From Oscillospiraceae bacterium (lineage in GTDB: Bacteria > Bacillota > Clostridia > Oscillospirales > Oscillospiraceae): a stretch of 64,000 bases of DNA. The stretch is from assembly GCA_017415425.1 (NCBI GenBank), contig JAFQGT010000020.1, positions 1-64,000 on the forward strand, in the 5' to 3' direction. Of the stretch, positions 34,687-43,207 are shown piece after piece; the first letter of the stretch is position 1, and every line of letters begins with the position of its first letter. Below the pieces are notes generated by a model that was given only the letters and a program-made list of their open reading frames with translations, did not search any database and was not told where the DNA came from. Made by a program: the position numbers and the translations under genes.

Positions 34687-36096
34687 TCAGTCCTTTTCTG
34701 CAAATTCACCGGTCAGACTCCAGGTTGTAGCGCCTGTGATGGTGATGTTGGCAAAGTTTCCGATATGGGATTCATCTCCCAAAAGCCGCACCAGACGGCC
34801 ACCCTCGGTTCGGGCGGTAAGGAATTCCTTATCCGTACCGTCGATCAGGCAGCGCAGGGTCTTGCCGATATATTCGTTGTGCAGTTGCCCGGAAATGTTG
34901 TTTTGTACCGCGCAAAGTCTGTCAAAGCGACGGTTTTTCTCCTCTTTGGGAGTGGGGTCATCCATCGAGGCGGCAGGTGTGCCGGCTCTGGGGGAGAAAA
35001 TAAAGGTAAACAAAGAGTCGTACCGCACCTCTTTGATCAGAGAGATGGTCTCCTCAAATTCTTCTTCCGTTTCTCCGGGGAAACCTACGATCACATCGGA
35101 GGTCAGAACCAGATCGGGCATAACGGATTTTGCGTAATTGACCGCGTCCAGATACTTTTGCCGGTCGTAATGGCGGTTCATAGCCTTCAGCACCCGAGAA
35201 GAACCGGACTGGAAGGGTAGGTGAAGCTGCTTGGCAATTTTGGGGTAGGCAGCCATTGTATCAAAGAGCTTTTTGGACGCGTCTCTGGGGTGGCTGGTCA
35301 TAAACCGAATCAGAAAATCCCCGGGAATTTGAGCGATCTCTGCCAAAAGATCGGCAAAATCCATACCCTCATCCAAATCTTTTCCGTAGGAGTTTACATT
35401 CTGACCCAGCAAGGTGATATCTTTGATGCCGCTGTCGATCAGCTGGCGGCACTCAGCAAGGATATCGGCAGCCTTCCGGCTCCGCTCCCGACCCCGCACA
35501 TAGGGTACGATGCAATAGGTGCAGAAGTTGTTGCAGCCATACATAATGGATACCCAAGCTTTCAGTCCGCTGTCCCGCTGCTGGGGAAGACCCTCTACGA
35601 TGGAGCCTGCTTCGTCGGCGGTGAAGAAGGTACGCTTACCGGTAAACAGCACTCGGCTTAAAACCTCCGGGAACTGCCACAGGTGGTGGGTGGAAAAGAC
35701 ACCGTCCACGTGGGGATAGCTGGTCTTTACGCGATTGACCACTTGCTCCTGACCAGCCATACAGCCGCACAGGAAGATCTTTTGCCGGGGGTGGCGGCGC
35801 TTGGTATGGGTCAGCGCGCCCAGATTACCGAAGACTCGCTGTTCCGCGTGCTCCCGGATGGCACAGGTGTTCATCACCACCACATCCGCACCTTCACTCT
35901 TGTCGGTAATGGCGTAGCCGCTTTCGATCAGCAAACCGCGAATCCGCTCAGAGTCCGCCTCGTTCTGCTGACAGCCGTAGGTCTCCACGTAGGCAAGGGG
36001 AGTGATGGTCTGGCTGTGCCAGAATTCTTTTATTTTATGACAGAAAGCCAGCTGGGCGTCCAACTGTTCCTGAGAAATAACGGTGGTTTGTTTCAT
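34687..36096 (-). CDS. miaB: tRNA methylthiotransferase MiaB
   Basis: 469 residues in three domains. The N-terminal MTTase domain binds one iron-sulfur cluster through cysteines in ETYGCQQNEADSE, NTCAIREHAE and LCGCMAGQ. The radical SAM domain has MYGCNNFCTYCIVPYVRGRE with the CxxxCxxC cluster. A TRAM domain closes the protein (ITGATTWSLTGEF). It adds a methylthio group to i6A37 in tRNA, the product of MiaA. It appears to be the first gene of the miaB-mutS-CPBP-mutL-miaA-hfq operon. ATG 36096 has AAGGAG upstream. Confidence 0.96.
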   Translation of the reverse strand: MKQTTVISQEQLDAQLAFCHKIKEFWHSQTITPLAYVETYGCQQNEADSERIRGLLIESGYAITDKSEGADVVVMNTCAIREHAEQRVFGNLGALTHTKRRHPRQKIFLCGCMAGQEQVVNRVKTSYPHVDGVFSTHHLWQFPEVLSRVLFTGKRTFFTADEAGSIVEGLPQQRDSGLKAWVSIMYGCNNFCTYCIVPYVRGRERSRKAADILAECRQLIDSGIKDITLLGQNVNSYGKDLDEGMDFADLLAEIAQIPGDFLIRFMTSHPRDASKKLFDTMAAYPKIAKQLHLPFQSGSSRVLKAMNRHYDRQKYLDAVNYAKSVMPDLVLTSDVIVGFPGETEEEFEETISLIKEVRYDSLFTFIFSPRAGTPAASMDDPTPKEEKNRRFDRLCAVQNNISGQLHNEYIGKTLRCLIDGTDKEFLTARTEGGRLVRLLGDESHIGNFANITITGATTWSLTGEFAEKD

Positions 36097-36278
36097 CGGG
36101 GAATGACTCCTTCGAAAATATACTGATTCAATATAAAATAATACCATTTTGGAGGCTTAATTGCAAGAGGAATTGAAAAATTCCAGATTGTGAACTTTTT
36201 GCAAATTGCTTGCAATTATACTATTTGCGTGATAAACTAAGGTATCATTGTCCCCCATAGGGAGAAAAGAGGAATTTG

Positions 36279-37679
36279 ATGAAGTGTAATCACTGCGATG
36301 CTGAACTTTTTGAAAAGTTCGCTTTTTGCCCCCATTGCGGCGCGCAGCTGCCGGAAGAAGAGACTGTGCCTCTGGAAGTGCCGGAGGAACCGGAAACCGA
36401 GATCGTTGAAACGGTCGACGGCTACGAAGATATTTTGCCGGAAGAAAAACCTGCCAAGAAAAAGATCAAGACCTGGAAGATTATTTTGGCCTGTGTCGGC
36501 GGCGTTTTGTTGCTGCTGGCTTTGGCGGTAGGTGTTGCTTATCACTTTTTCAGTGTAGATTTTGGCATCAACGATGCCCCTGTTATGAAAAGGGATTCTT
36601 ATTCTGTGGAAGATGCTGTGGCGCTGGAAAAAGGCGATGTGGTGATCGCTACCGTAGGAAACAGAGAACTGACCAACGGTCAACTGCAGATTTACTACTG
36701 GAGCGGTGTTTCCGATTTTCTCAATTATTACAGCAGCTATCTGACTGCCTTGGGAATTGATTATACCAAGCCCTTTGATGAGCAGATATTCAATCCCGAT
36801 ACCGGTATGACCTACCAGCAGATGTTCCTGGAGAACGCGCTGGATAGCTGGCGCCGATATGCCACACTGATGATGCTGGCAGAAGAGGCAGACTTCAAGC
36901 TTTCCGATGAGGAGCAGAAAACCGTGGACGGATTTGCCAATCAGGTGACTGCGATGGCAGAATACTACGGTTATGATGATGTGGCACAGTTTTTGCAGGA
37001 GCAAATGGCTCCCGGAACCACACTGGATGGCTATCTGGCCTATTTGCACGAAAATTATGTAGGTATGGCCTACTATGACACTCTGTTTGAGGCAATGATG
37101 CCCAGTGACACAGAGGTGGAAGCCTACTTTGAGGAACACAAAGCAGAGTTTGAAGAAAACGATATTACTAAGGAAAGCGGTCTTTACTACGATGTCCGCC
37201 ACATTCTGATCCCCATTGAGGGTGGTACAAAGGACGAAAATGGCACTACCATCTACTCCGATCAGGACTGGACCGACTGCCAGAAGAAAGCCCAGGATTT
37301 GCTGGACGAATTCCTGGCAGGCGATGCCACCGAAGAGGTTTTTGGGGAACTGGCAGCAGAGTATTCTACCGATGGCGGTTCCAGCAGCAATGGTGGCCTG
37401 TATACCCAGCTGACCAAGGACACCAATTTTGTGGAAGGCTTCAAAAACTGGTATCTGGAAGAGGGTCGGAAACCCGGCGACACCGGTCTGGTGCAGAGCC
37501 TCTATGGCTATCACATTATGTACTTTAGCCAGAGTTACGAGATCTGGAAGTATGAGGCACAGAGTATGCTTCTTTCCGATATGACCTCCAAAATGCTGGA
37601 GGATGCTATGGAGAAGTGGCCTATGGATGTGAATTACAAGAAGATCGTTCTGGGTATGGCAACTCCCTCTGCGTCTTAA
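36279..37679 (+). CDS. Membrane-anchored parvulin-type peptidyl-prolyl isomerase with zinc ribbon
   Basis: 466 residues. A zinc ribbon (CNHCDAELFEKFAFCPHCG) occupies residues 3-25, an acidic linker follows, and one membrane helix lies at about 70-92 (IILACVGGVLLLLALAVGVA). The outer part resembles PrsA/SurA foldases: a helical chaperone region, then the rotamase domain (YYDVRHILIPI...FGELAAEYSTDGGSS...GGLYTQ) and GDTGLVQSLYGYHIMYF. It should fold secreted proteins on the outside while the zinc ribbon stays in the cytoplasm. The fusion differs from classic lipoprotein PrsA. AGAGGAATTT precedes the ATG at 36279. Transcribed alone. Confidence 0.85.
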   Translation: MKCNHCDAELFEKFAFCPHCGAQLPEEETVPLEVPEEPETEIVETVDGYEDILPEEKPAKKKIKTWKIILACVGGVLLLLALAVGVAYHFFSVDFGINDAPVMKRDSYSVEDAVALEKGDVVIATVGNRELTNGQLQIYYWSGVSDFLNYYSSYLTALGIDYTKPFDEQIFNPDTGMTYQQMFLENALDSWRRYATLMMLAEEADFKLSDEEQKTVDGFANQVTAMAEYYGYDDVAQFLQEQMAPGTTLDGYLAYLHENYVGMAYYDTLFEAMMPSDTEVEAYFEEHKAEFEENDITKESGLYYDVRHILIPIEGGTKDENGTTIYSDQDWTDCQKKAQDLLDEFLAGDATEEVFGELAAEYSTDGGSSSNGGLYTQLTKDTNFVEGFKNWYLEEGRKPGDTGLVQSLYGYHIMYFSQSYEIWKYEAQSMLLSDMTSKMLEDAMEKWPMDVNYKKIVLGMATPSAS

Positions 37680-37687
37680 AAACAAAC

Positions 37688-37722
37688 AAAAAAGAACAGC
37701 ACCATCGGTGCTGTTCTTTTTT
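37688..37722. terminator. Bidirectional terminator between foldase and dihydrouridine synthase
   Basis: AAAAAAGAACAGCACC (37688-37703) and GGTGCTGTTCTTTTTT (37707-37722) form a perfect 16-bp stem with a 3-nt loop. It overlaps the last codon of the convergent gene. Confidence 0.9.
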
Positions 37723-38668
37723 AGTCCCAATCCGGCAGGGTTTCCGACCGCAGGGGCAGGGTGCGGAAGATCTCTTCGGAAATGGCGCGGTATTCATCTA
37801 CATCGGTGGTTTTTCGCAATCGCTTGCCCAAGTGTTCGCTGCCCTGGAATTTGCACAACCAATGACGCCAGTTCTCCTTTAACCGGAACATAGCATTTCT
37901 ACTGCCGCCGAATTCTTGTATGTAGGTTTCCAAAAGGGTATCGTGAAAAGCTTTTAGGGTGTCTGGGGTTGTGCCGCCCGGGGTGAGCAGACCCGGATCT
38001 GCGATCAGTCCTCTGCCGATCATTACTGCATTGATAGCAGGAAATTCAGCCTGCAGTTCCGCTATCTGTCGGAGGGTGCAAAGGTTGCCGTTATAGCACA
38101 GGGGCATTTTGGCGGTTTCCGCCGCGTAACGGAAGGCGCTCATATCCACACTGCCTTTATAAAATGCGGTGCGTACCCGGGGGTGAATGGTCAGTTCCCG
38201 AATAGGATAGCGGTTGAAGACCTCCAGAATTTTGGGAAATTCCTCCGAATCGGCAAAACCGATTCGTGTTTTTACAGAAATCGGCAGGGGCGCGTGAGAG
38301 AACACATTATCCAGGAAGGCATCCAGCGTGTTTAGATCCCGGAGCATACCGGAACCCTTGCCTTTGGCGGTGACCGTGCCGGAGGGACAGCCTGTGTTCA
38401 GGTTTACCTCTGTGTAGCCCAGATCCTTGCAAACGCCAGCCATAAACAGGAAATCCTCCGGCACTTTGGTCAGCAGCTGTGGGATTACGGAGCAGCCGAT
38501 GGCATCTGCCGGCGGAAGCTCCCGCGCCTCCCGGGGTGTCAGTGACCGGTGGACAGTGGGAGAAAAAAAGGGAGTATAGTACCGGTCTGCGCCCGGGAAA
38601 AACTGCCGGTGCAGCCGGCGGTAAATGCTGTCTGTCAGCCCTTCCAGAGGGGCGAAATAATATTGCAT
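37721..38668 (-). CDS. tRNA-dihydrouridine synthase
   Basis: 315 residues of the Dus flavin-dependent barrel: YFAPLEGLTDSIYRRLHRQF at the start, VNLNTGCPSGTVTAKGKGSG with the catalytic Cys, ISVKTRIG, LTIHPRVRTAFYKG and VMIGRGLIADPGLL. It reduces uridines in the tRNA D-loop or nearby using NAD(P)H. It is nearer the short DusA/B-like clostridial proteins than a named E. coli type. ATG 38668 follows CAGGAGAATT. It lies downstream of RNase J beyond a terminator. Confidence 0.92.
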   Translation of the reverse strand: MQYYFAPLEGLTDSIYRRLHRQFFPGADRYYTPFFSPTVHRSLTPREARELPPADAIGCSVIPQLLTKVPEDFLFMAGVCKDLGYTEVNLNTGCPSGTVTAKGKGSGMLRDLNTLDAFLDNVFSHAPLPISVKTRIGFADSEEFPKILEVFNRYPIRELTIHPRVRTAFYKGSVDMSAFRYAAETAKMPLCYNGNLCTLRQIAELQAEFPAINAVMIGRGLIADPGLLTPGGTTPDTLKAFHDTLLETYIQEFGGSRNAMFRLKENWRHWLCKFQGSEHLGKRLRKTTDVDEYRAISEEIFRTLPLRSETLPDWD

Positions 38669-38685
38669 AGAATTCTCCTGAAAAA

Positions 38686-38711
38686 TAGGGTGCGCTGAAA
38701 AGCGCACCCTA
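38686..38711 (-). terminator. Terminator after the RNase J gene
   Basis: TAGGGTGCGCT and AGCGCACCCTA form a perfect 11-bp stem with a 4-nt loop; TTTTTC follows on the minus strand. It lies 3 bp after the RNase J stop. Confidence 0.85.
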
Positions 38712-38714
38712 AAA

Positions 38715-40370
38715 TTATACTTCCATAATAACGGGCAGAATCATAGGATTGCGTTTGGTGGATTTAAACAGATAGCCGCTCAGATCGTTCTTGATGGCGG
38801 ACTTCATAGCAGCCCAGTCCCGAACGTGCTTACGATTGCAGCGATCGATTGCTTCCAGAGCCACACACCGCAGCTCTTCCATCAAATCCTCGGACTCTTT
38901 CACATAGACAAATCCACGGGTGATGATATCCGGACCGGAGATGAGACTGCCGTCCTGACTGCTGATATTTACGCAGACAACGATCATACCGTCCTGAGCC
39001 AGATGCTTCCGGTCCCGGAGCACCACACTTCCTACATCGCCTACGCCGGTGCCGTCCACAAAGACCTTGCCGGCAGGCACAAAGCCGTTGATCTTGCACT
39101 GTTTGGCAGTGAATTCAATCACATTGCCAATCTCGGCAATCCGAACATTTTTTGGAGAGAGCCCCATAGTCACGGCCAGCTTTCCGTGGATCTGCAAATG
39201 GCGCTGCTCACCGTGAACAGGAATAAAAAATTTGGGGCGCACGAGAGCGTGGATGATCTTCAGCTCTTCCTGACAGGCGTGACCGGAGACGTGAAGGCCC
39301 TCGCTCTTCTCATAAACTACTTCTGCACCTTTCCGGTACAATTCGTTGATGATCCGGGAGATAGCTTTTTCGTTACCGGGAATGGCGGAGGCGGAGATGA
39401 TGATCCGGTCACCGGTTTGGATCTCCACCTGCCGGTGGGTAGAGAAGGCCATCCGATGCAGAGCGGACATATTTTCGCCCTGAGAACCGGTGGACACGAT
39501 GACCACCTTGTTTTTCGGCAGGCTCTTGATGGCGGAAAGGTCTACCAGAGCGCCGGCGGGGATCTTGATATAGCCCAACTCCTGCGCTACTTTTAGCATA
39601 TTTTCCATACTGCGTCCGGTGACGGCCACTTTTCTGCCGTAGCGATGGGCAGTAGCGAGAACCGCCTGAAGCCGGTGCATATTGGAAGCAAAGGTGGTGA
39701 CGATGATCCGACTGTCACAGTTCTTAAACTGCCTGTCCAGACCCTCGGCAACGGTGTTTTCGCTGGGTGTGTAGCCGGGGCGTTCCACATTGGTGGAATC
39801 GGCAAGCAGCGCCAGCACGCCCTCATTACCCAGCTGACCAAACCGGGTCAGATCGATCATACCGTCTTTGGCGGCGGGGTCAATCTTAAAGTCACCGGTC
39901 ATCACGATGGTACCCACGGGTGTTTTGATAGCAAAGGCTACCGCGTCGGCGATGGAGTGGTTCACGTGGATAAATTCCACGCTGAAGCAGCCGGCTTTCA
40001 CCACATCGCCGGGTTTGTGGGTGATGAGCTTAACAGTATCTGCCAGCTTGTGCTCTTCCAGTTTCAGCTTGATAAGGCCGTTGGTCATAGCGGTGCCGTG
40101 GATGGGACATACTACCTGCTGCATACAGTAGGGAATAGAGCCGATATGGTCTTCGTGTCCGTGGGTGATAAACATACCCCGCAGCTTTTTGGCATTTTGT
40201 ACCAGATAGGAAAAGTCGGGGATCACAAGGTCCACGCCGTACATCTCTTCATCGGGGAAACCCACGCCGCAGTCCACAGCGATCATATCTTTTCCGTATT
40301 CAAACAAGGTGATGTTCTTGCCGATCTCATCCAGACCGCCCAAGGGGATAATTTTCAATTTTTCAGCCAA
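38715..40370 (-). CDS. rnj: Ribonuclease J
   Basis: 551 residues, the usual length. The metallo-beta-lactamase motifs are present: VDCGVGFPDEEMYGVD, THGHEDHIGSIPY with the zinc ligands, FIHVNHSIADAV, and the beta-CASP part with STNVERPGYTPSE, VSTGSQGE and SGHACQEE. The C-terminal domain ends in RNPMILPVIMEV. RNase J performs 5'-to-3' exonuclease and endonuclease steps in mRNA decay and rRNA maturation. I set the start at TTG 40370 (AEKLKIIPLGGLDEIGK follows), with AAAGGAG 13 bp upstream, a somewhat long gap; a GTG 14 codons upstream is the alternative. A structured leader of about 190 nt precedes it. Confidence 0.92.
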   Translation of the reverse strand: MAEKLKIIPLGGLDEIGKNITLFEYGKDMIAVDCGVGFPDEEMYGVDLVIPDFSYLVQNAKKLRGMFITHGHEDHIGSIPYCMQQVVCPIHGTAMTNGLIKLKLEEHKLADTVKLITHKPGDVVKAGCFSVEFIHVNHSIADAVAFAIKTPVGTIVMTGDFKIDPAAKDGMIDLTRFGQLGNEGVLALLADSTNVERPGYTPSENTVAEGLDRQFKNCDSRIIVTTFASNMHRLQAVLATAHRYGRKVAVTGRSMENMLKVAQELGYIKIPAGALVDLSAIKSLPKNKVVIVSTGSQGENMSALHRMAFSTHRQVEIQTGDRIIISASAIPGNEKAISRIINELYRKGAEVVYEKSEGLHVSGHACQEELKIIHALVRPKFFIPVHGEQRHLQIHGKLAVTMGLSPKNVRIAEIGNVIEFTAKQCKINGFVPAGKVFVDGTGVGDVGSVVLRDRKHLAQDGMIVVCVNISSQDGSLISGPDIITRGFVYVKESEDLMEELRCVALEAIDRCNRKHVRDWAAMKSAIKNDLSGYLFKSTKRNPMILPVIMEV

Positions 40371-40564
40371 TTTAGAATCGAAACTCCTTTCAAATTTAGA
40401 CACAACAAACAGGCAGCCGCCTCGGTATTTGATACGACCCTGAACCGTCGTCAAACGCCAAAACGCCTGCAGCATTTATGTAAATTAACAGATGTCCCTC
40501 ATCCTCCCGGATGCGCGGGACGGTTGCACGGGTCTGCCTACCCGGTGCTGATGAATACAGTATA
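40371..40564 (-). promoter_or_regulatory. Promoter and long structured leader of RNase J
   Basis: An extended -10 (TGTTATACT on the minus strand, TATACT at 40564-40559) starts a leader of about 180 nt. It contains small hairpins: GCACCGGGT/ACCCGTGC with a bulge, then CATCC/GGATG. No terminator-like T-run or known aptamer is seen. Confidence 0.45.
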
Positions 40565-40650
40565 ACACAAAAACACCAGGTTGTATACCTTTATTTTCAA
40601 AACGTCTCCCATTTGCCAGAGAAAAGCTACTCCAGAGTCAAAAATATAGG

Positions 40651-40679
40651 TTGCATGCGTTGCTGAAATTTGCTATAAT
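40651..40679 (+). promoter_or_regulatory. Promoter of the gdpP operon
   Basis: TTGCAT (40651-40656), 17 bp, TATAAT (40674-40679). The start lies about 50 bp before gdpP. Confidence 0.72.
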
Positions 40680-40735
40680 AACCAAATAATAGATTAATAT
40701 GGGCAGTAGGCCGATTTTTAGGGAGGGGGATGACT

Positions 40736-42712
40736 ATGAACAAGAAAATCAGACGACTCCTGCAGCCTGGAATGGGACTGTATTTTGCGATTTTATTCCT
40801 GTTTGTTTTGGCAACCGGATTGACCCAGGCGTACGTGCTGGCAGTGGTGGAACTGGTTGTGGGTGCTTTGATGCTAACGGTTTATCTGATATCCCGAGCC
40901 CACCGTAAAAAGCAGTTGAAAGTATTCGTCGCTAAAACTCTGGATCAGCAGAGCGGTGTACAGGGTCAGCGGACGCCTTTCCCCTTGGTGGTAGTACGTT
41001 TGGCAGACGGCGGGATCGTTTACACCAACTCTTTGTTTGTGAATTTGATAAGCTACAGCGATGCCTTTTCCGAACGCAATATTACGGAGCTTCTCCCTGG
41101 TTTTGATACCCAGTGGCTGCTCTCCGGCAAGTTGGAGTATCCATACGATGTGACACTGCAGCAACGCCGCTATCGGGTGTACGGCGCAATGGTGCGTACC
41201 GATGACCCTGAGGACATCCCTCTGGGCATCCTGTATTTTACAGATCTGACAGAGTTATATCAGGTGCGGGACGAATATATCCGCTCCCGTCCTGTGGTAT
41301 CTATTATTTTGGTGGATAACTATGAGGAATTGACCAAGAATCTGACGGAGAGTGCAGTTTCTACCCTCAACGCCCGGATCAACGATGCCATCACCCAGTG
41401 GACAGAAGGCTATGGCGGCCTGCTCCGCCGTTTGGAACGAAATCGGTATCTGCTGATTTTTGAAAAACGGGATCTGAAGCGAGCGGTGGAAAACAAATTC
41501 TCCATACTGGAGGATGTTCACGATATTACCAGTCCCTCCGGCCTTGCTGCTTCCATTTCCTTTGGATTGGGCGTGGACGGTGAGAACTTTGATGAAGGAT
41601 ATGCCTTTGCTGCTCTTGCCATCGAAATGGCCCTCAGCCGTGGCGGTGATCAGGCAGTGGTGAAGGATCGGGTGAACTTCCATTTTTACGGCGGCCGCAA
41701 TAAGGAAGCGGAGCAGCGCAGCAAGGTGCGTTCCCGTGTCACCGCCAACTCGATGATGGAACTGATCGCCCAGAGCAGCCAAGTGTTTATTATGGGTCAT
41801 AAAAATGCTGATCTGGACTCCATTGGCGCGGCAGCAGGTATTTATGCTATGTGCCGCAAAAAGGGAAAAGATGCCCACATCGTGCTGGATCTTGAGAATA
41901 ATATGGCACCTGATCTGCTAGAGGAAATGCAGACGGTGCCTGAGTACAAAAATGTCTTTATCTCTGGACAGGAGGCGCTGCTGCTCAGCGATAACCACTC
42001 CACGCTGGTGGTGGTGGATACCAATCGCCCCGATCAGGTGGAATGCAGGCACTTGCTGGAAGCCGTGCCGAAAATCTGCGTAGTGGATCATCACCGCCGC
42101 GCAGCGGATTATATTAAGCCGGTGGTGGTCAATCTTCACGAGCCCTATTCTTCCTCCGCATCGGAGCTGGTAACTGAGCTGCTGCAGTATGCGGTAGAGA
42201 AGAAGGATGTGCTGCCCATTGAAGCCAAGGCTCTGATGGCAGGTATTTTCCTGGACACCAAGAATTTCAATGTCCGTACCGGTGAGCGTACTTTTGAGGC
42301 TGCTGCTTACCTCAGACAGCTGGGCGCTGAAACAGTGGAAGTGAAGATGTTGCTGCAAACCGACTTCCAGGAAACAATGGAAAAGTACCAGATCATCAAA
42401 TCTGCAAGACTTTACCGCCACGAGATCGCCATCGCTGCTCTCAATGCTGCCACAACCCGGGCACTGGCCTCCAAGGCGGCAGACGAATTACTGAACATCT
42501 CCGGTATTACAGCATCCTTTGTGTTGTACCCGGATGGAGAGCAGGTTATCGTGTCTGCCCGATCCATTGGTGAGACCAATGTGCAGGTAATCCTGGAACC
42601 GTTGGGCGGCGGCGGCAATACTGCCACAGCAGGCGCGCAGATCCCGGATACCACTGTGAAAGAGGTGCTGGATAAACTGGTCATCTCGATCGATGCATTT
42701 TTTGAAGACTAA
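40736..42712 (+). CDS. gdpP: Cyclic-di-AMP phosphodiesterase GdpP
   Basis: 658 residues, standard GdpP architecture. Two N-terminal membrane helices (residues 10-55) are followed by a PAS-like sensor, a degenerate GGDEF domain (about 175-300) and the DHH/DHHA1 phosphodiesterase with IMGHKNADLDSIGAAAGI, VVVDTNRPDQ and CVVDHHRRA for manganese binding, and the GGGGN signature near the end. It degrades c-di-AMP, tuning osmotic balance and cell-wall stress. I chose ATG 40736 behind GGGAGGGGG; an in-frame ATG two codons upstream lies too near that site. First gene of gdpP-rplI-dnaB-tilS-hpt-ftsH. Confidence 0.95.
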   Translation: MNKKIRRLLQPGMGLYFAILFLFVLATGLTQAYVLAVVELVVGALMLTVYLISRAHRKKQLKVFVAKTLDQQSGVQGQRTPFPLVVVRLADGGIVYTNSLFVNLISYSDAFSERNITELLPGFDTQWLLSGKLEYPYDVTLQQRRYRVYGAMVRTDDPEDIPLGILYFTDLTELYQVRDEYIRSRPVVSIILVDNYEELTKNLTESAVSTLNARINDAITQWTEGYGGLLRRLERNRYLLIFEKRDLKRAVENKFSILEDVHDITSPSGLAASISFGLGVDGENFDEGYAFAALAIEMALSRGGDQAVVKDRVNFHFYGGRNKEAEQRSKVRSRVTANSMMELIAQSSQVFIMGHKNADLDSIGAAAGIYAMCRKKGKDAHIVLDLENNMAPDLLEEMQTVPEYKNVFISGQEALLLSDNHSTLVVVDTNRPDQVECRHLLEAVPKICVVDHHRRAADYIKPVVVNLHEPYSSSASELVTELLQYAVEKKDVLPIEAKALMAGIFLDTKNFNVRTGERTFEAAAYLRQLGAETVEVKMLLQTDFQETMEKYQIIKSARLYRHEIAIAALNAATTRALASKAADELLNISGITASFVLYPDGEQVIVSARSIGETNVQVILEPLGGGGNTATAGAQIPDTTVKEVLDKLVISIDAFFED

Positions 42713-42724
42713 GGAGAAGAAACA

Positions 42725-43171
42725 ATGAAAGTTATTTTATTGCAGGATGTGAAAGGAAAGGGCAAGAAGGGTCAGATGCTGGAGGTTTCCGACGGCTACG
42801 CAAGAAATTTTATGCTGCCCAAGAAACTGGCAATTGAGGCCACAGCCGATGCCATCAACACGATGCGTATGAACGATAAGGCAGCGGCAGAAAAGGCCGC
42901 TAAGGAACGGGCAGAGGCTTTGGAGATTTCCAAGCAGTTGCGGGCGATGACTCTGGTAGTTACCGCCAAAGGCGGCGGCGCAGGCAGACTGTTCGGCTCC
43001 GTTACCAACCAGGAAATCGCCGATGCGCTGAAGGCCAAGTCCGGCATCAACCTGGACAAGCGGAAGATCGTCATTGCAGACCCCATCAAGAGCGTGGGCA
43101 CTTACACCGTCCAGTGCAAGCTGGGTTATGAGATCACAGCGCCTCTGACCGTAAAGATCGAAGAGCTTTAA
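42725..43171 (+). CDS. rplI: 50S ribosomal protein L9
   Basis: 148 residues. The N-terminal domain [28 protein letters not shown] is diagnostic, followed by the long connecting helix and the C-terminal domain ([20 protein letters not shown]). It binds 23S rRNA at the base of the L1 stalk. It follows gdpP by 12 bp with AAGGAGAAG before the ATG, the usual Firmicute order gdpP-rplI-dnaB. Confidence 0.97.
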   Translation: MKVILLQDVKGKGKKGQMLEVSDGYARNFMLPKKLAIEATADAINTMRMNDKAAAEKAAKERAEALEISKQLRAMTLVVTAKGGGAGRLFGSVTNQEIADALKAKSGINLDKRKIVIADPIKSVGTYTVQCKLGYEITAPLTVKIEEL

Positions 43172-43207
43172 GTTTTTGGGAAATTCCCAACGAAAGGAGA
43201 AGGCAAT

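Noticed and set aside
33768..34730. Plus-strand open frame of 320 codons opposite mutS
   Set aside because: It overlaps invariant MutS sequence, lacks a ribosome site, and shows no family motif.
36237..37730. Minus-strand open frame of 497 codons opposite the foldase gene
   Set aside because: It spans both terminator and promoter regions of the real gene and has no recognisable domain or start signal.
40371..40735. A tRNA or known riboswitch in the RNase J/gdpP gap
   Set aside because: No cloverleaf arms or TTCGA-type T-loop, and no aptamer consensus I recognise; only promoters and small hairpins are visible.
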